DNA from: Chionis minor
Taxonomy: Eukaryota; Chordata; Aves; Charadriiformes; Chionididae
Direction of reading: 5' to 3'
Assembly: GCA_013398295.1 (NCBI GenBank)
Contig: VZSF01003241.1
Coordinates: 159,487 to 223,486 of the forward strand
DNA length: 64,000 nucleotides
Position 1 is the first letter of the stretch. Every line of letters starts with the position of its first letter. The notes under the pieces are model-generated. The model was given only the letters and a program-made list of their open reading frames with translations, had not been told where the DNA came from and did no database searches. Shown piece after piece: positions 1 through 11,780 of the stretch. A program made the position numbers and the translations under genes.

Positions 1-27
1 ATATATATATACACACACACATATATT
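1..27. repeat. (TA)n/(CA)n microsatellite
   Basis: A run of TA dinucleotides passes into CA dinucleotides and back to TATA at the window edge. It is a plain simple repeat and probably continues outside the window. It runs directly into the pyrimidine-rich stretch in front of the exon-like block. Confidence 0.9.
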
Positions 28-51
28 TAATTTTTTTCTTTTTAATTACAG

Positions 52-174
52 CTTTGGCAATTACTTCACATCCCATAAGTAGCGGCTCAGAGCGTAGGCC
101 CTCAGCCACAGGGCGAGCGGCCGTGACCCTGCAAGACCACGGCCCTCGGTGCCCGCAGCCCCGGCGTCCTCATG
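52..174 (+). other. Candidate exon of unknown gene
   Basis: This 123-bp block has the shape of an internal exon. It is preceded by a long T-rich tract ending in ATTACAG at 45-51, and is followed by ATG|GTGAGA with the GT at 175-176. Within the AT-rich surroundings it is abruptly GC-rich with several CpGs. Of the three forward frames only the one reading TTG at 54 stays open to the donor; the other two hit TAA or TAG within about 35 bases. The peptide is rich in Arg, Pro and Ser and has no domain that I recognise. It could be a coding exon, a 5'UTR or lncRNA exon, or chance. The open frame runs on past the donor to 380, so openness alone proves little. No second exon with matching signals was identified nearby. 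Confidence 0.3.
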
Positions 175-1190
175 GTGAGATCTCTAGGGAAGGGAAGTCC
201 GGAGGGAAAAGGATGAGAGTTCCTGCAGTGCTCCAGGCATCTAAAATTAAGCTTACCAAGCTGCCCGGGTTGGGGAGGATGTGTTTTATATTAGCCTCAC
301 ATATAGATGAATTTATGGAGAGACTTGCAAACGGCCATAAAGAACTTAAAAAACCATGTGTGTGTATATTTAGAAAATAACACCTCACCCATCAGTGTTA
401 TGCAGCCATCTCTGGCATGGGAGGTAACAGCTGTTTAACATAGAATAGCAACGCTACAATATGAAGAAAGACAAGGGAGTGAGGACTGCCACACAGAGTT
501 AAAATAATTTCACAAGTTTAGAGAGACGGTTGTTAGACAAGCTAAAGTGTGCTGTACAGAAAGTTTTCACAGTTGCAAACTACTTAGAGGCTCAGTTTTA
601 CATTTCTTGTTGGAAAGGGTTTCTCCAGCATCCTCATGGTCTTGATTTTGTCTGGATCTTGAATTAGCATAGATTTGAAGAGAAAATCCCCAGTTACTAG
701 AGCTGTAATACTAATGGGTTAAAAAGCCCTTTGAGGGTTTCTGTCCAAATACTGGCCTAAACTTCTCTTGCTTTGACTGTGAATCATAGCCTGAGGTGAA
801 ACAGCTGCAGGGAATAATAGCAAACAGAAAGTAGAAGAATTAGATGGTGTAAAGCAGTCTTTTCCATTTTTAAATGTAATGTTTATGTTTGGAGCTGGAG
901 AATACTTGAGAAGGGAACCCAGTCCCCTTCTCTCAAACAGCTTTCAAGTTTCTTTCAAAACAAAGGCAGTGTTTTCCACTTACGGGATTCATTTGTTTAA
1001 AATCAGTTAGCAGTGACACCTTCTGTTGCTTTTGGGAAAAATTGTTTTGCCAGGTATTGAATTCAGGCTTTTTCTAATTTTTTTTAATAACCATCCTACG
1101 TTATTTAACACCAACATTTATAAAAATATCAACTAATTGCAAAAGCTTATGGTGCAGACACAAATATAAATCGTTCACTCCACTGGGACA
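175..1190. other. Unannotated AT-rich DNA
   Basis: I recognise no gene, repeat family or RNA here. The open frames at the left end are short, overlap on both strands and end without splice signals. If the block at 52-174 is an exon, this would be the start of its downstream intron. Confidence 0.5.
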
Positions 1191-1192
1191 GA

Positions 1193-1237
1193 GATTTGTA
1201 AGGTTCAGTGTAAGTCTCAGAGCTGGGACTGATACCC
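1193..1237 (+). repeat. Possible MIR-type SINE remnant
   Basis: The segment ending in AGAGCTGGGACTGATACCC resembles the 3' half of a MIR consensus (the part reading roughly AGAGCTGGGACTTGAACCC), with a preceding AAGTCT like the AAGTCAGTGG of MIR. Only about 45 bases align by eye, so it may be coincidence. Confidence 0.3.
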
Positions 1238-1240
1238 TTA

Positions 1241-1267
1241 TGCACTATCAAGGCCACTGATAGTGCA
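1241..1267. repeat. Perfect 10-bp inverted repeat, 7-nt loop
   Basis: TGCACTATCA at 1241-1250 and TGATAGTGCA at 1258-1267 are exact reverse complements around the loop AGGCCAC. One base further on, AGCGATCGCT at 1269-1278 is a perfect 10-bp palindrome containing a PvuI-type CGATCG core. The two together make a compact, strongly foldable patch. The stem is too short for a microRNA precursor, and no known function is apparent. Confidence 0.85.
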
Positions 1268-1278
1268 CAGCGATCGCT

Positions 1279-3954
1279 TTTTGATTAGCTATCGTATTGC
1301 AGTGGTCCCTAAATGAAATGGTAAATTAAATATATTACTTATTCATTAAAAACCTTGCTTTTTCCACCTCTGCAGGTGTTCTTTGCTGTATTTGCCTATA
1401 GGTGTGCTCCTATTTTACCTCAGTGCAATGTAATGTACACCAAATCTCTCTTTTGTAGAGACAATAGCAAATGTATGATCACAACTGTGGAAATTAGTGG
1501 AATCAGGAAGATACAATTGTATTATCAAATATTTTTGTCACTGTGTTGGAGAGAACCGCAGACTCGCAAAACATTTTTCATAGCTCAACGGAAAATTTCC
1601 ATTTATATTTGAAGAAGAGTTTATTCTTTGGATAAGAAGGCTCCAGTTAACTGCAACATCTGTTTCATTGGCCCTTTGTTTCGGTTAAGTCTCAAGGACC
1701 TTTACATTTCTTATTACAAGGAACCCCGAATGCATTCAGTTCCTTTATGTGTATAGTACTTCTACATTTTGCTACCTCTAGCAGCTTTCTCCTGTTGGTT
1801 GATGACTGTGCTGTGCCTTCTGCAGGTAAATGTACTAAGTGAACTCAGTATAAAAACCAAACTCTCTTAGCAGTACGAACAGAGTCAGTATGCTAGTGCA
1901 ATTAGATCAGCTTAATTTAGGTGCGATGTAGCTCTCCTTTATGACTCCAGCTGTTTAGCACTGTTCCTCGCCTCATGTTCTAAAGCCCTAGTGATTTTAG
2001 AATTGTCACTTGTTACAAGTGAGAGATTGGAATTAATTTTTTAATTAAAAATCACAACCCATGATTCTTGAAAAGCACTGTTAAGAGAAATGACGATAAG
2101 AAAACCAGATGTATTTGCAGAAAGATATTTCTCAGCGATCCAAAGCTGCTCTGAAGGATTGCCCTTCTTAAACAAAAAAAATCACAATGGCTGGTATCTG
2201 GCAGAAATGGTGTCCCAACAGACGTGATCCAATTCCTTTTGAATCCGATGGAAGATTTGCACTGACTGTAGTAGAAGTCAGATTGTTCTCAAGTAGGCCA
2301 AAAGATGATCTACGTTGTCAGTATCTTCCAATCAAATTACAAGACAAGAACAACCAGAACAAGGAAACAATGAGCCAAAATTGGGCTGCATCAGTAAGCA
2401 GGAGTGATATAATCCTTGCCTTATTAGTATCAATTCTTTTAATAGGCACTGTGACAGGTGAGGGATTTAAAAGGGTCCTTAAAATAGCACGTTTAGGTTG
2501 TGGTTCCATGTGTATTTCTGCAGTAGTAGTAATGTTGGTTTAAGCAGCTCTACCTCAGCTAATTGTTCTCTTTCCTGTCCCACCCATTCTGTTGTGTTCA
2601 TGCAGCTGTTTGTGCAGATGTGAAGCAGAAGATCAAGCTAAAAAACAATTATTCTTTTCCCTTGATTATTTTTCAGCCAAATCAGTTCTCCAGTCTGGTT
2701 TATCAGAGGCCTGCACAAAAATCTGTGTTGGCCTACCGGAGTGGCTGTACAAAATTGAGAATTAATAGCCTCGGGCAGCTTAAACAATAGTGGTGAAAAA
2801 TGAGAAGATGCAGCCTGAAGTGGCATTGCACATATTTAGGGGGAAACTGTCAGAAATCACGGAAGTGTCTGAATTTTAAATTATCAGTGAAGAAAGCCAG
2901 ATGAGGAAAGATATGAAAGATAAGGGGTGGATAAAGGGCCTTGAAAGTGAAGGGAAGTAGTTTATGCTTGAGACTGTAGAAAAGTCAGAGCTAGGGAATG
3001 AAAGAAAGGAAAACGGAAATCCCTCTTTTCAAAATATATCATTTTCCACTTTCTTAGAACTAAAGGAATCATTATACCACAGTTAATTCTGCAAAAACCA
3101 AACTCCCAAAATTGAACCGTGTAAACAGCTAGCATCTCTGTGAAGCTGATAGTTATTATTTTAGGGAAGAGTCTGTACTTACATCTCCCAAAATTCAAAG
3201 GTTAAACTCTATCTTTGTATCTTCCCACCATGATGATCTTTTTTGGATGGGCCTGCCGTAAAACTAGAAGATTTACATGCTGAGAATTCCTTTGGTCTGA
3301 GGAGATTCCACCCGTTGTGGAGACAGGCTAAAACAACCCTTCCCTTGCCCTGCAGCCTGCAAGGCATTATGGTGTAGCTGGGAAGAAAGTGGGTTTGCCT
3401 GTATTACTTTCTCACATTATTCCCCACACTGGTCTATCACACTCTTGAGGCTCATGTGAGTTTTCCTCAGTATATTCTGCTTCGACAGAATAGTTACAGT
3501 TCCTCGGTACAATACTGTCTCAGCTGTCCCTAGGAGAAATTAGATGCAGCTCTGAATCTAGGCCAGAAAGTGTGCACAAAATCCAATAAAGTTAATGAAA
3601 GTTAACTTGCACATGTCCAAGAACAGTGATTGTTCCTACCAGTTAGAGGCCATATCCTGCTATTGTTCTGTATACCAAGCCCCTAGTGAAGTCTCTTCTA
3701 AAAAATCTTGTACAAAAAGTCGTCTCAGGATGTGATACCAGCCAGCACAGCAAAGGTCCTCCATGTTACTGGAATCCTGTCCCTGTTTTGTATTTTGAGC
3801 TATGTTATAATTTCACCACACTGTGAATCCAATCTGTGTTATTTTAAAATTAACATTGTTTTACAGACATTTTTCACCCTTATGCAAACTTAGGGTTTGG
3901 TCCTGTTAAACCATCTGTGCATGGAGCTTGCGCTGCAAAACTGGGCATCGGTTT
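1279..3954. other. Unannotated AT-rich DNA
   Basis: No recognisable gene or repeat. The longest open frame here (118 codons, 2187-2543, +) encodes a peptide with a hydrophobic stretch (about residues 75-87) but has no family resemblance that I know. It lacks splice or promoter context, and stop codons close it normally. I do not call it a gene. Confidence 0.45.
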
Positions 3955-3955
3955 G

Positions 3956-4074
3956 TTAAAAAAAAACCACACAAAACCCCCAGCACAACAGAACACCCAA
4001 AACAAACGAAAAAATATCCCCCATCAAACCAACCCCCCAAAACAAACAAACAAGAAAAGCAAAAAACTACCATG
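3956..4074. repeat. CAAA/ACCC-rich low-complexity tract
   Basis: About 120 bases are almost free of T on the plus strand and made of AAAC, CAAA, ACCCCC and AACAAACAAAC runs. This composition is why long open frames appear in several frames and on both strands here. It may be the decayed tail of a retroposon, but no body is recognisable upstream. Confidence 0.8.
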
Positions 4075-4384
4075 TATTCTAAAATGTTATTTGTCAAACT
4101 GACTATGTAGGACTGGACAGTTTTCTAACTAGAGATAAAAACGTTAAATGTGTGAATGGAGTCAGAAAAGTTATTTAATGAAAAATCTAAGGATCAAAAC
4201 ACTTGCAGGAAATGAAAGGTGAAAGTAGTAGTAGCTTTGTAATGGAATTCTTTTCACTTAATTCTGTGAGCTGGAATATTCCTCAAATATTAGGTTAATG
4301 CAATATCCTATGCTTTTTGAATGTATTTTTCCATTGTACAGTGGTAAAAGAAGATGTAGCTTACATAGCTGTATTCTCAGTATA

Positions 4385-4440
4385 AATTCACCATGGTTTC
4401 ATTGAGGTCAGTGGAGCTACAGTGATTTATGCTAGCTGAT
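4385..4440. repeat. Ancient amniote interspersed repeat fragment
   Basis: The sequence reads CATTGAGGTCAGTGGAGCTA followed by CAGTGATTTATGCTAGCTGA. This matches the widespread sauropsid pattern 'CATTGAAGTCAATGGAGTTAC...GATTTACACCAGCTGA' that I know from bird, turtle and crocodile genomes. The family name is uncertain. Fragments of the same sequence family recur near 17.8, 24.0, 36.3 and 55.6 kb. Confidence 0.5.
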
Positions 4441-4953
4441 ACATTAATAATAAGCCTTAGGATATATTTTTGACATGGCTCTTTGCATTTGGTCTCCTTC
4501 ACAAAATGTTTTCCACTAGTGTCGGCCAACCATATGTATTAATAGCATTTCTCATTTCTGAAGAGTCTAAAGGGCTACCTTTAACAGTTGTAAGTTAATA
4601 AATTTAGAACAATATGTAGGTGTCTGCTTGTCCAGTGCAGTGGTACAGCCACCCCTTGTGAAACCTAGCAAGAATCTAATAGGACACAACAATTTAGGTG
4701 TATTAGGAAAAAAAGTAATCATTAATTTTCAAATGAATGAGTAAATTAGGAGGAGAGAATGCCGTTGCTGAGAATTAAAATCTGATCAGGACACCAGGAT
4801 TACATGTGTGTTTGTTTCTAAGAATTGTACTAGATCTTTAACCATCCCAAATGGTCGGCACTTGATTTTATATCTCATCTAAAAACACCAGAATGAAACT
4901 TTGATGTACATTTAGTAACTGAAAGGAGCAGAAATTTCAGAAAAGAGGGGAAT

Positions 4954-4994
4954 GTTAGCGATGTTAATTGATTGTTAACAATGTTAATTGATTA
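4954..4994. repeat. Short direct repeat ATGTTAATTGATT x2
   Basis: ATGTTAATTGATT occurs twice, separated by the short spacer GTTAACA, itself close to palindromic. The unit contains TTAATTGATT, a homeodomain-like core. A local slippage duplication is the simplest explanation. Confidence 0.75.
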
Positions 4995-4999
4995 GGATG

Positions 5000-5538
5000 A
5001 CAGAAATGCTCCCATGTAGGGAAGCTAATGGGCATAAATTTTGATCTTCCTTTTGATGTAAGACTGTGTTAATCATCCTTTTTCAGATGTTATTTAATTT
5101 TCTTGTGAAATGATTTCATTTCTTCTGGCTGCTGCTTTTGCTGTCTTTTTGCACATGTTATCTAGCTTTTGGTGTGAAGGAATTCCACCTTCATTTCTCT
5201 AATGGCCAGTTCTTAGCTTAGGTTCATGCTCCCTTGCTCTGGTGTTTGACACGGCTCAGAGAGCATTGAAGCTGTCATCTCTCTATTCCTTTCAGAGAAA
5301 TGGGATACACTGTTCTTTTCTCCGAAGACTGAAGAACTTTTTTCTCTAATCTTTGTGAGCAGCAAAAAAATCAGTGAATCCTTCTGCTTGCCCTTTACCA
5401 TTCTCACATCTATAAAAGAACCAATGGCCAAGAACCCCTTCCACTCTTCCAGGTGGGAACAACTAATCACTTTATATTGGATGTTTTTAGCCATCCCTCA
5501 TGAAATATTTTGGCTGTTGTTTTAAGAGAGTGTTCAAT
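5000..5538. other. Unannotated DNA
   Basis: No gene or repeat recognised. A 93-codon minus-strand frame (5213-5494) has no recognisable domain and no splice-site context. Confidence 0.45.
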
Positions 5539-5561
5539 AGCTGCAGTAGACTACTGCAGCT
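5539..5561. repeat. 11-bp inverted repeat with 1-nt spacer
   Basis: AGCTGCAGTAG at 5539-5549 and CTACTGCAGCT at 5551-5561 are exact reverse complements around a single A. Each arm contains a PstI-like CTGCAG. This is a near-perfect 23-bp palindrome and could be a dimer-protein site or a chance structure. Confidence 0.85.
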
Positions 5562-8439
5562 TCTAAAAATACGCATGTCAGTTGTTAAGTATTTCTCCTT
5601 TTTCAGTATTGTAAAATACTATTATTTATTAAATGTAATTTTTTTCCTTTTTCCCCTAGAAGGATTAGCGTTCTTTATACTCAGTGCCTAAATTACTTAA
5701 CCTTGTATCTTCCAGTGCTTCTGAACTGTACATGTCACCCTGAATGTCAAGTTGATCCTCCTTTCTGTGACTCATTTTATAAAATCCCCATTTATGTCAC
5801 TTTGATGCACTTATCTTTCTCTTTTTCTGCGCAAGGAAAAAAACTGACAAATGCCAGTGTTTTGCCATAAAGGTACTTGTGCTCCAGCTCTATCAACTTA
5901 TAACTGCTAAAAGCACCAAATACGTTGTCTTAAAAGAACCTAGAGACAGAAATAGGATGTTAATTAATAGTGAATGTTACCCTTTGTGTCAAAAAGGCGT
6001 TACCCTTTTGCTGGAGCAGGGCTCCAACAAAACCTTTCTCATTCCAGTTGTTACTTTCATCACTGGCGATTTGTGAGCGCAGCCCTAATAAGGCTGATCC
6101 TCACAGCACTTTGGAGTCACCTCTCACCCTCACCCCTATCTGCTCTCACATATTTGGTCGTGCAAATTCTTTTTTAGGGGTTTTTTTTTTTTCTTTTGGG
6201 TGTGGTAGCAAAAGCCACACAGCTCCTGTGCACCACATCCATAACTCTTTCTTGTATCCTTAAGGCTGTAGAGGAGACTAGCAAGCCCTAACCCCAAGTC
6301 CTGCATGCTTCTGAATAAAATTGAATCTGTGGGAACTGGTAGTATTTGATACCTCCCTTATTCTTAGTTGCTTATCCATAGTTGTATTGCTTCCTTTCTG
6401 TAGAATTCATGTTCTCCAGCATGATATTTTCTAATGTACTTTCTATTGCAAAAGTCAATTCTCCTTTCAGACGTGTGTAAATCAAATTACTCCAATGAAT
6501 TCAACAGAACATCACCATTACAGAATGATGAGGTCAAAATCAGGCCTTTTAAGCCTGTAGGTTCCCTTGTAAATTGATCAAGGATTTGTCTGTTCCCAGG
6601 GCTGCTCAGCTATCCTCTGCTTTCAAGGAAAGTGGTATTTATATAGATACACATTCCATACACACACAGATTCCATTAAACAACAGTGTATGTCTTCTCA
6701 TTCTTCTTATCTCCCACATTTGTATTCTCACTCTAGGGAAGGGCCTTCAGGCTGCCTGCTGGTGGTGATAATTTTTGTCACAGTTATTTAAAGTATATAA
6801 TAAACGTTACATTCATTTTGAATAAAAAGCAGGTGATAAACATGCAAGCTTCAACAAAGTTTCGCTCAATTCTTGGCACAGTAGTGTTAGCCCTCTTGTG
6901 CACTCTTCCTTTCTTTCACTATTTCTGATATTCCTATTTTCACATGATCTGTGTAATTCAGTCCCTCCTATCTGACATTACAGTAATTAAAGACAGACCT
7001 TTTAACAAGATCATTATTGAAATAAAGTCAAAAGTGTTTTAAAAGACTAAAGTAAATAGTATTTCTTCAACTATGAAAGAAGTCATAGCATTCAGGAAGC
7101 ACTCTTGCTTATTCTGTTTTTCTGCTAACCGTTGTCAAATGTGAAGTTACAATCTTTATCATATAGAAATATCTGCGATCATCAAGACTCACACCTGAGG
7201 TTTGGTTTGCGTGCTTCTTTTTCTCACTAGTTTCTTCATGGTTAATATTCTAATAACCTACTGACTGCCAGAGACTGCACAGGCATAATATATTTTGATT
7301 TAAACAGCGTACATTTGATTTGAGGAAATGACCATGCAGAAAAAACATTGAGATAATCCTTAACACTAAAAAAATATCCTCTGTTACTTTTACTTCAGTT
7401 GAAAAAAAGAACTGTTGTTTGCATATTTTAAAGTAAAACTATGATTATATTAATCTAGGGGTTCCAATTACAAATAGGATTCCGGATTTGTTACCCTCTC
7501 CCTTGAAAATGAATCTTTACAATAACTGATTCATTTTGGTTAGCATTTCTAAAGAGCATTTCAGGTTTGAAAGAGTCACTGTGATATATCTGAGGAGAAG
7601 TTTAGCACAGCTTGTCAGATCTAAGAACTGCTGCTGAAATATTTCAGGGCTATCACTTAATGGGAGAAGTCCTTACAGCTAACAATCATTTTAGATTAGG
7701 GATTTAGGAGAAATTTGAAAATAATTTCATAAACTCCCCCATGTATCTAACTCTGAAAAAAACCCAAATCAAAGTCTGAATTCTCTTTTTTTCTATTGCT
7801 TAGTTTGTGTTTGTTTTCACAGGTCAAAGTCCCACTGTCCAGTGTCATCACATTCAAATCCTGCAGTGACCTGTAAGTATCTCACCTCTAGATTTTCTGT
7901 TGAAATAGAACAGCTGCATGAAGACTGTTGTGACCGCCTCACGAATACTGAAAATGTGTCTTTCAGCAAACTATCATTAGCCATTATATATTGGGGTACA
8001 ATTTGTCATATTATATTAAATGCATGTAGCTCAAGCATGTATGCTTATAGTATAATACATCTACACTTTTAAATACAAGCTCATGATAATCTCATTCATT
8101 GCATTTTAAATGGAAGACTCACAGCTTGTCAAATCTACTTCTGTTTCTAAAGGTACCCTTACTTTAAACCTGATTCTTTACCTGGTTAAATCAGAACTGA
8201 AAGTTATCGAATAAAAATATTACATTTGCCCTTTGATGAGCAATTACCAAGTGTTACGTGTTCAGAGTAAAAAATGGACAGCATTTTATTTTATGAGTCC
8301 ACTAACTAATAGTGAATTAGAATAAAACTCCTGTGGGAACACATTTGACATTCACATGAATAACAGATGAGTTCATTATGATCCCCTGCTTATAAAAAGA
8401 ATGGCAAATGAATTCATAATTATTAAGCATTTAAAAATA
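5562..8439. other. Unannotated AT-rich DNA
   Basis: No gene, RNA gene or young repeat recognised. A T-run lies at about 6181-6193. Overlapping short frames at 5879-6263 occur in three frames at once, as expected from a local lack of stops rather than coding. Confidence 0.45.
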
Positions 8440-8720
8440 ACGCATTCCCCCAAAAGATACAATTCTGCATTAAATACTCGGCTGTAGTTCAGCTGCAGGG
8501 CTTTGAAGAACCTGAAATGAAATGGTAGCACAGCATATAGCTGAAACTGAATGGCAGGCTGATGATTTGGTCATTTGCCACATTCTTTAACTGCTTTGTA
8601 GCCAAAGTAATGAAGATTCATACTTTATTTAATGCGTTTGAATTCACTCTGAATTTTTAGATTAATCTTGCTTCCAAAGCAGAGAATACAGATTAGGTAT
8701 ATGGTACATGAAAGGATTAT
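8440..8720. promoter_or_regulatory. Candidate conserved non-coding element
   Basis: This stretch is even in composition, free of simple repeats, and contains TAAT/ATTA-type cores (for example TTTAATGCG and TAGATTAATC), CAGCTG and GGTCAT-like motifs packed together. That style is typical of long-range developmental enhancers in vertebrate gene deserts. The call rests on sequence texture alone; conservation could not be tested. It may equally be neutral DNA. Confidence 0.25.
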
Positions 8721-10439
8721 GCTGGGCATATGCATAAAGAGGAGGATTACAGCACATATGGCTACTGACATGTACTCATATTGTAAGTGCCTGTGGGCAT
8801 CTCATTTGAAATATATATTAGAGTAGAATTTTGTAGGGCTTTTTTGTTGATGGGTGTGTGGTTGTGTATATGACAAATACCATTCAGGACTGTTATTTTG
8901 CTAGAGGTGACATTCTCAAATACTTGCCAAGCTGTCACATTAGTATACAGCTCACGGCCTGGCAGGAGACAGCTCTTCTGTGAATCCTAACCTCTGTCCT
9001 GTGGTGACACTAAGAGCACAGGGGTCCCAAAGGTTGCCTTGTCTGCCAGACAGAGAGGGAAGGAAGGGATGCCGAAAACAAAGTTCAGAGAACAACACAG
9101 AGGGCTTGCAGAGGAGGAGAAGGGGGATAAGGAAAAACCTGTTCTTTAAACGGCCTACACCAAAGACATAAACAGAAAAGAGATCAGAAGTAGATCAAAT
9201 TAAGATTGTTCTAAGTGCTGTCAACACCCAAAAAGATGCAGAATTCTTGTCTCCCCAAACCTTACAAGTGATCTTTATAGCCTTTATGGAGGTGGAGTGA
9301 AGGAGACTGGGATTTTCTGTATGAATTCTGACCTCATGGGCAGCCCTCCTGGGTTATCCAAGGAATACAGAAATAATGCCTTCCGTGACTTCAGTATTCC
9401 TCTTCCCAGCATAGAGATAAGGAGACGTGTGAAAGACCTTGTGTGCGTGTAGAGTTTAAAGTCACGTTGCTACTGTGTTTCCCCAAGTTCCCTTCTCCTT
9501 TGCCCAGGGTCTAACACACCCATGTTGCCATCAACTGTCTTGCCATGCTGATACCAGGAGGAAAAGAAGCCATGTCAAATGTGATCATATTTGTATTTCA
9601 CTCAGTTTGAAGCTGTAGTCCATCAAGAGGTGGACTCCATGACCGACCTAGGCTGTGTGCTTGAGAAAAAGGGCTGTAAAAACAAAAATGCAGAATAGGG
9701 AGGAAGTAGAGAGGGAAGGGTCTCAAGATTGTGGAAGGCGAGGGCCATGCTGCACAGTCATGAAAAGGGTCATGAAGACTAGAAATATATTAATCAAAAC
9801 AGAATTCTGTAACATAGTAGAACCCTTTTCTAGTCCTACTTATGTAGTTGTCACTACTAGGCAAAAATAAATCAAAATATCAGAAAAGCCTTTTGTGCTA
9901 TTCGAAGTTTGTAGAATTATTTGAGAAACTGTTAAATGAAGATAAAATTATTTATTTCTGCTTTGGAACAAGAATCACCAGATGAGCTTTAGAAGCTGCA
10001 TAGCTGCCAGTGGAAGAATATGATTTATACGCTGCTGAATTACATTGCTTTTCATTTTAAAAGTCTGTTGTCGCTATTTGATTTAACTTCTGATGTGATC
10101 TGGGTGGATAGAGTTTGGAGCTAGGGCTGAGCTGATTCTCCAGCCCAAATGGGAAATGGGTGAAAAATGCCCAGACCTAAATCCAATAGATAAAACCTAA
10201 ATATGCATCAGGGAAACTACGTCCTTCCTGAGTCCTTTGGATTGCTGGCTGAAGTATGTGTTTTGATTACAATTATTGCCTTAATGCAGAGTTTCAATTC
10301 TTATGGGCCCCGTGAGGACAAGGCAGGAAACCTGTTCTGTCTGCGATGTACGAAATGAGTGATATGAACCATGTATTCATACATTCGCAGATTCCAAGAT
10401 TGAGGAGATAATAATAGCCATTCGTTCTAACTATCCTGC
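8721..10439. other. Unannotated DNA
   Basis: No gene recognised. Somewhat purine-rich around 9040-9160 and 9690-9740, where short open frames are composition-driven. No transposon ends or simple repeats worth naming. Confidence 0.45.
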
Positions 10440-10448
10440 ATACACCTT

Positions 10449-10530
10449 TTTCCCCCCTGAAAGATAAATCAAAAGTTTGGAGGTTTGTTGGATTTTGGGG
10501 TTTTTTTGGGGAGGTTGTTTGTTTTGTTGC
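10449..10530. repeat. G/T-rich low-complexity tract
   Basis: A C-rich patch is followed by TTTGGAGG, TTTTGGGG, TTTTTTTGGGG and TTGTTTGTTTTG runs, nearly free of C on the plus strand. It is the mirror type of the CAAA-rich tract at 4.0 kb and may reflect the same kind of decayed retroposon tail. Confidence 0.65.
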
Positions 10531-10859
10531 AAAGCTGATACATTGTGAATGCATTTCTTATGAAACTTTTAAAGTTTCTATTTTAAAGCATTTAACATCT
10601 GTTGGAAAGATAGTTACTTGTTTATACAGAATTTAATATTACAGTGTATTTGAGATTGTCAGTATTTGCAGTAATCATTATTATGAACAAGTGCACATGA
10701 AGAGAAATGCTGTGATAACTCTCCAGCTGATGACAATGGAATATGTATGAACCTTTTACTTACGAACATCTGATGGCATTATCTTAAAATAACCACTTAG
10801 AAGTTAGGACATCAAAAGACAGTCTGCTTTAAAAAGGCTGGGTATGTCACTAAAGTCAA

Positions 10860-11060
10860 TGTCATGTCATCTCTGGTCATCAGTGTCCCAGCCATATGCT
10901 CCCTCAGCAAGGCCCCTGCAGGTCATCATCTGACATCAGTGTGCAAAAAATTAACACGAGATAATTAACATTATCAAGTAGTTTTCTGCTCCTTCCCAAT
11001 GGATTACATTGCAAGTAAATTATTCCAATGTTTGCTTTTAATTTGCTAGGTAAACCAGGG
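10860..11060. promoter_or_regulatory. Candidate conserved non-coding element
   Basis: The block contains two related segments (GGTCATCAGTGTCC and TGACATCAGTGTGC) followed by ATTAACA, GATAATTAACATTATC and CAATGGATTACATTGCAAG, i.e. clustered homeodomain- and SOX/CCAAT-like cores in otherwise complex sequence. This resembles a regulatory element; conservation is untested. Confidence 0.25.
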
Positions 11061-11399
11061 TGGCCTGTTGCATCAGCCTTCTGTGGAAAAAGGAAATCCC
11101 CTCCATGAAGCTTGTAGAAAGCTGTAAATTAGTTACTTTTGATAAAATCAAACAACTGTGATCACTAAGATTCCTTTTGGAAAATTAGGAAAGGAAAAGT
11201 GGTAGAAAGGAATTAATACTTGGAATGTGCGAGTCCTGACAAAGAGAATCAGAGGAGTAGCAATCTCTGAGGAGGAGGGGCAAAATTTATACAGGATTTA
11301 CTTTTATTTTTTAAAGGAAACGGGTGCAGTTGTGAGGAGATTTGAATAATTTCTATTAGGATTAAAGTCTTGGCTTCAGAATGGGCTTACAATAAGACA

Positions 11400-11780
11400 A
11401 GTCTCAAGCTGAATCACCTTAATTTGTGATATGTTGTCTTGCAGCTGATAGCAAAACATGTTTGTTTGAAATCTTATGAAACAATAATTATAGTAAGGCA
11501 AGGCAATTGGCAGTGATTGATATAATAATAGTACACTGCATTTCAAACATTTGTTTAAAGTGACCTCAGCCTGTTATTTTACTGCTAGAGAACAAACCTC
11601 TTTCAAATTGCGTTTGTCTACCACTGAAATGCTCTGATAGTATACACTACCCAAATTAAGGCTAATTGCTAATAATTTATTCACCAGAAGGTTTGTTATT
11701 ATCAGCTTAGTTCTCTTTCTTGCAAACTGCTGTGCAAATTTCATCTGCTCTTACTAGATGTCATTATCTCATAGGAATGA
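11400..11780. promoter_or_regulatory. Candidate conserved non-coding element
   Basis: A 380-bp block has dense TAAT/ATTA cores, including CAATTGGCAGTGATTGATAT, ATTAAGGCTAATTGCTAAT and TTTATTCACC, plus CAGCTGATAGC. There is no simple repeat, CpG cluster or coding frame. The texture matches developmental enhancers; this is inference only. Confidence 0.3.

Noticed and set aside
2187..2543. 118-codon plus-strand frame with hydrophobic segment
   Set aside because: No domain, splice or promoter context; the length is within what chance gives in 64 kb.
3906..4110. Overlapping frames on both strands at 4.0 kb
   Set aside because: Produced by the CAAA-rich low-complexity tract, which lacks stop codons in several frames.
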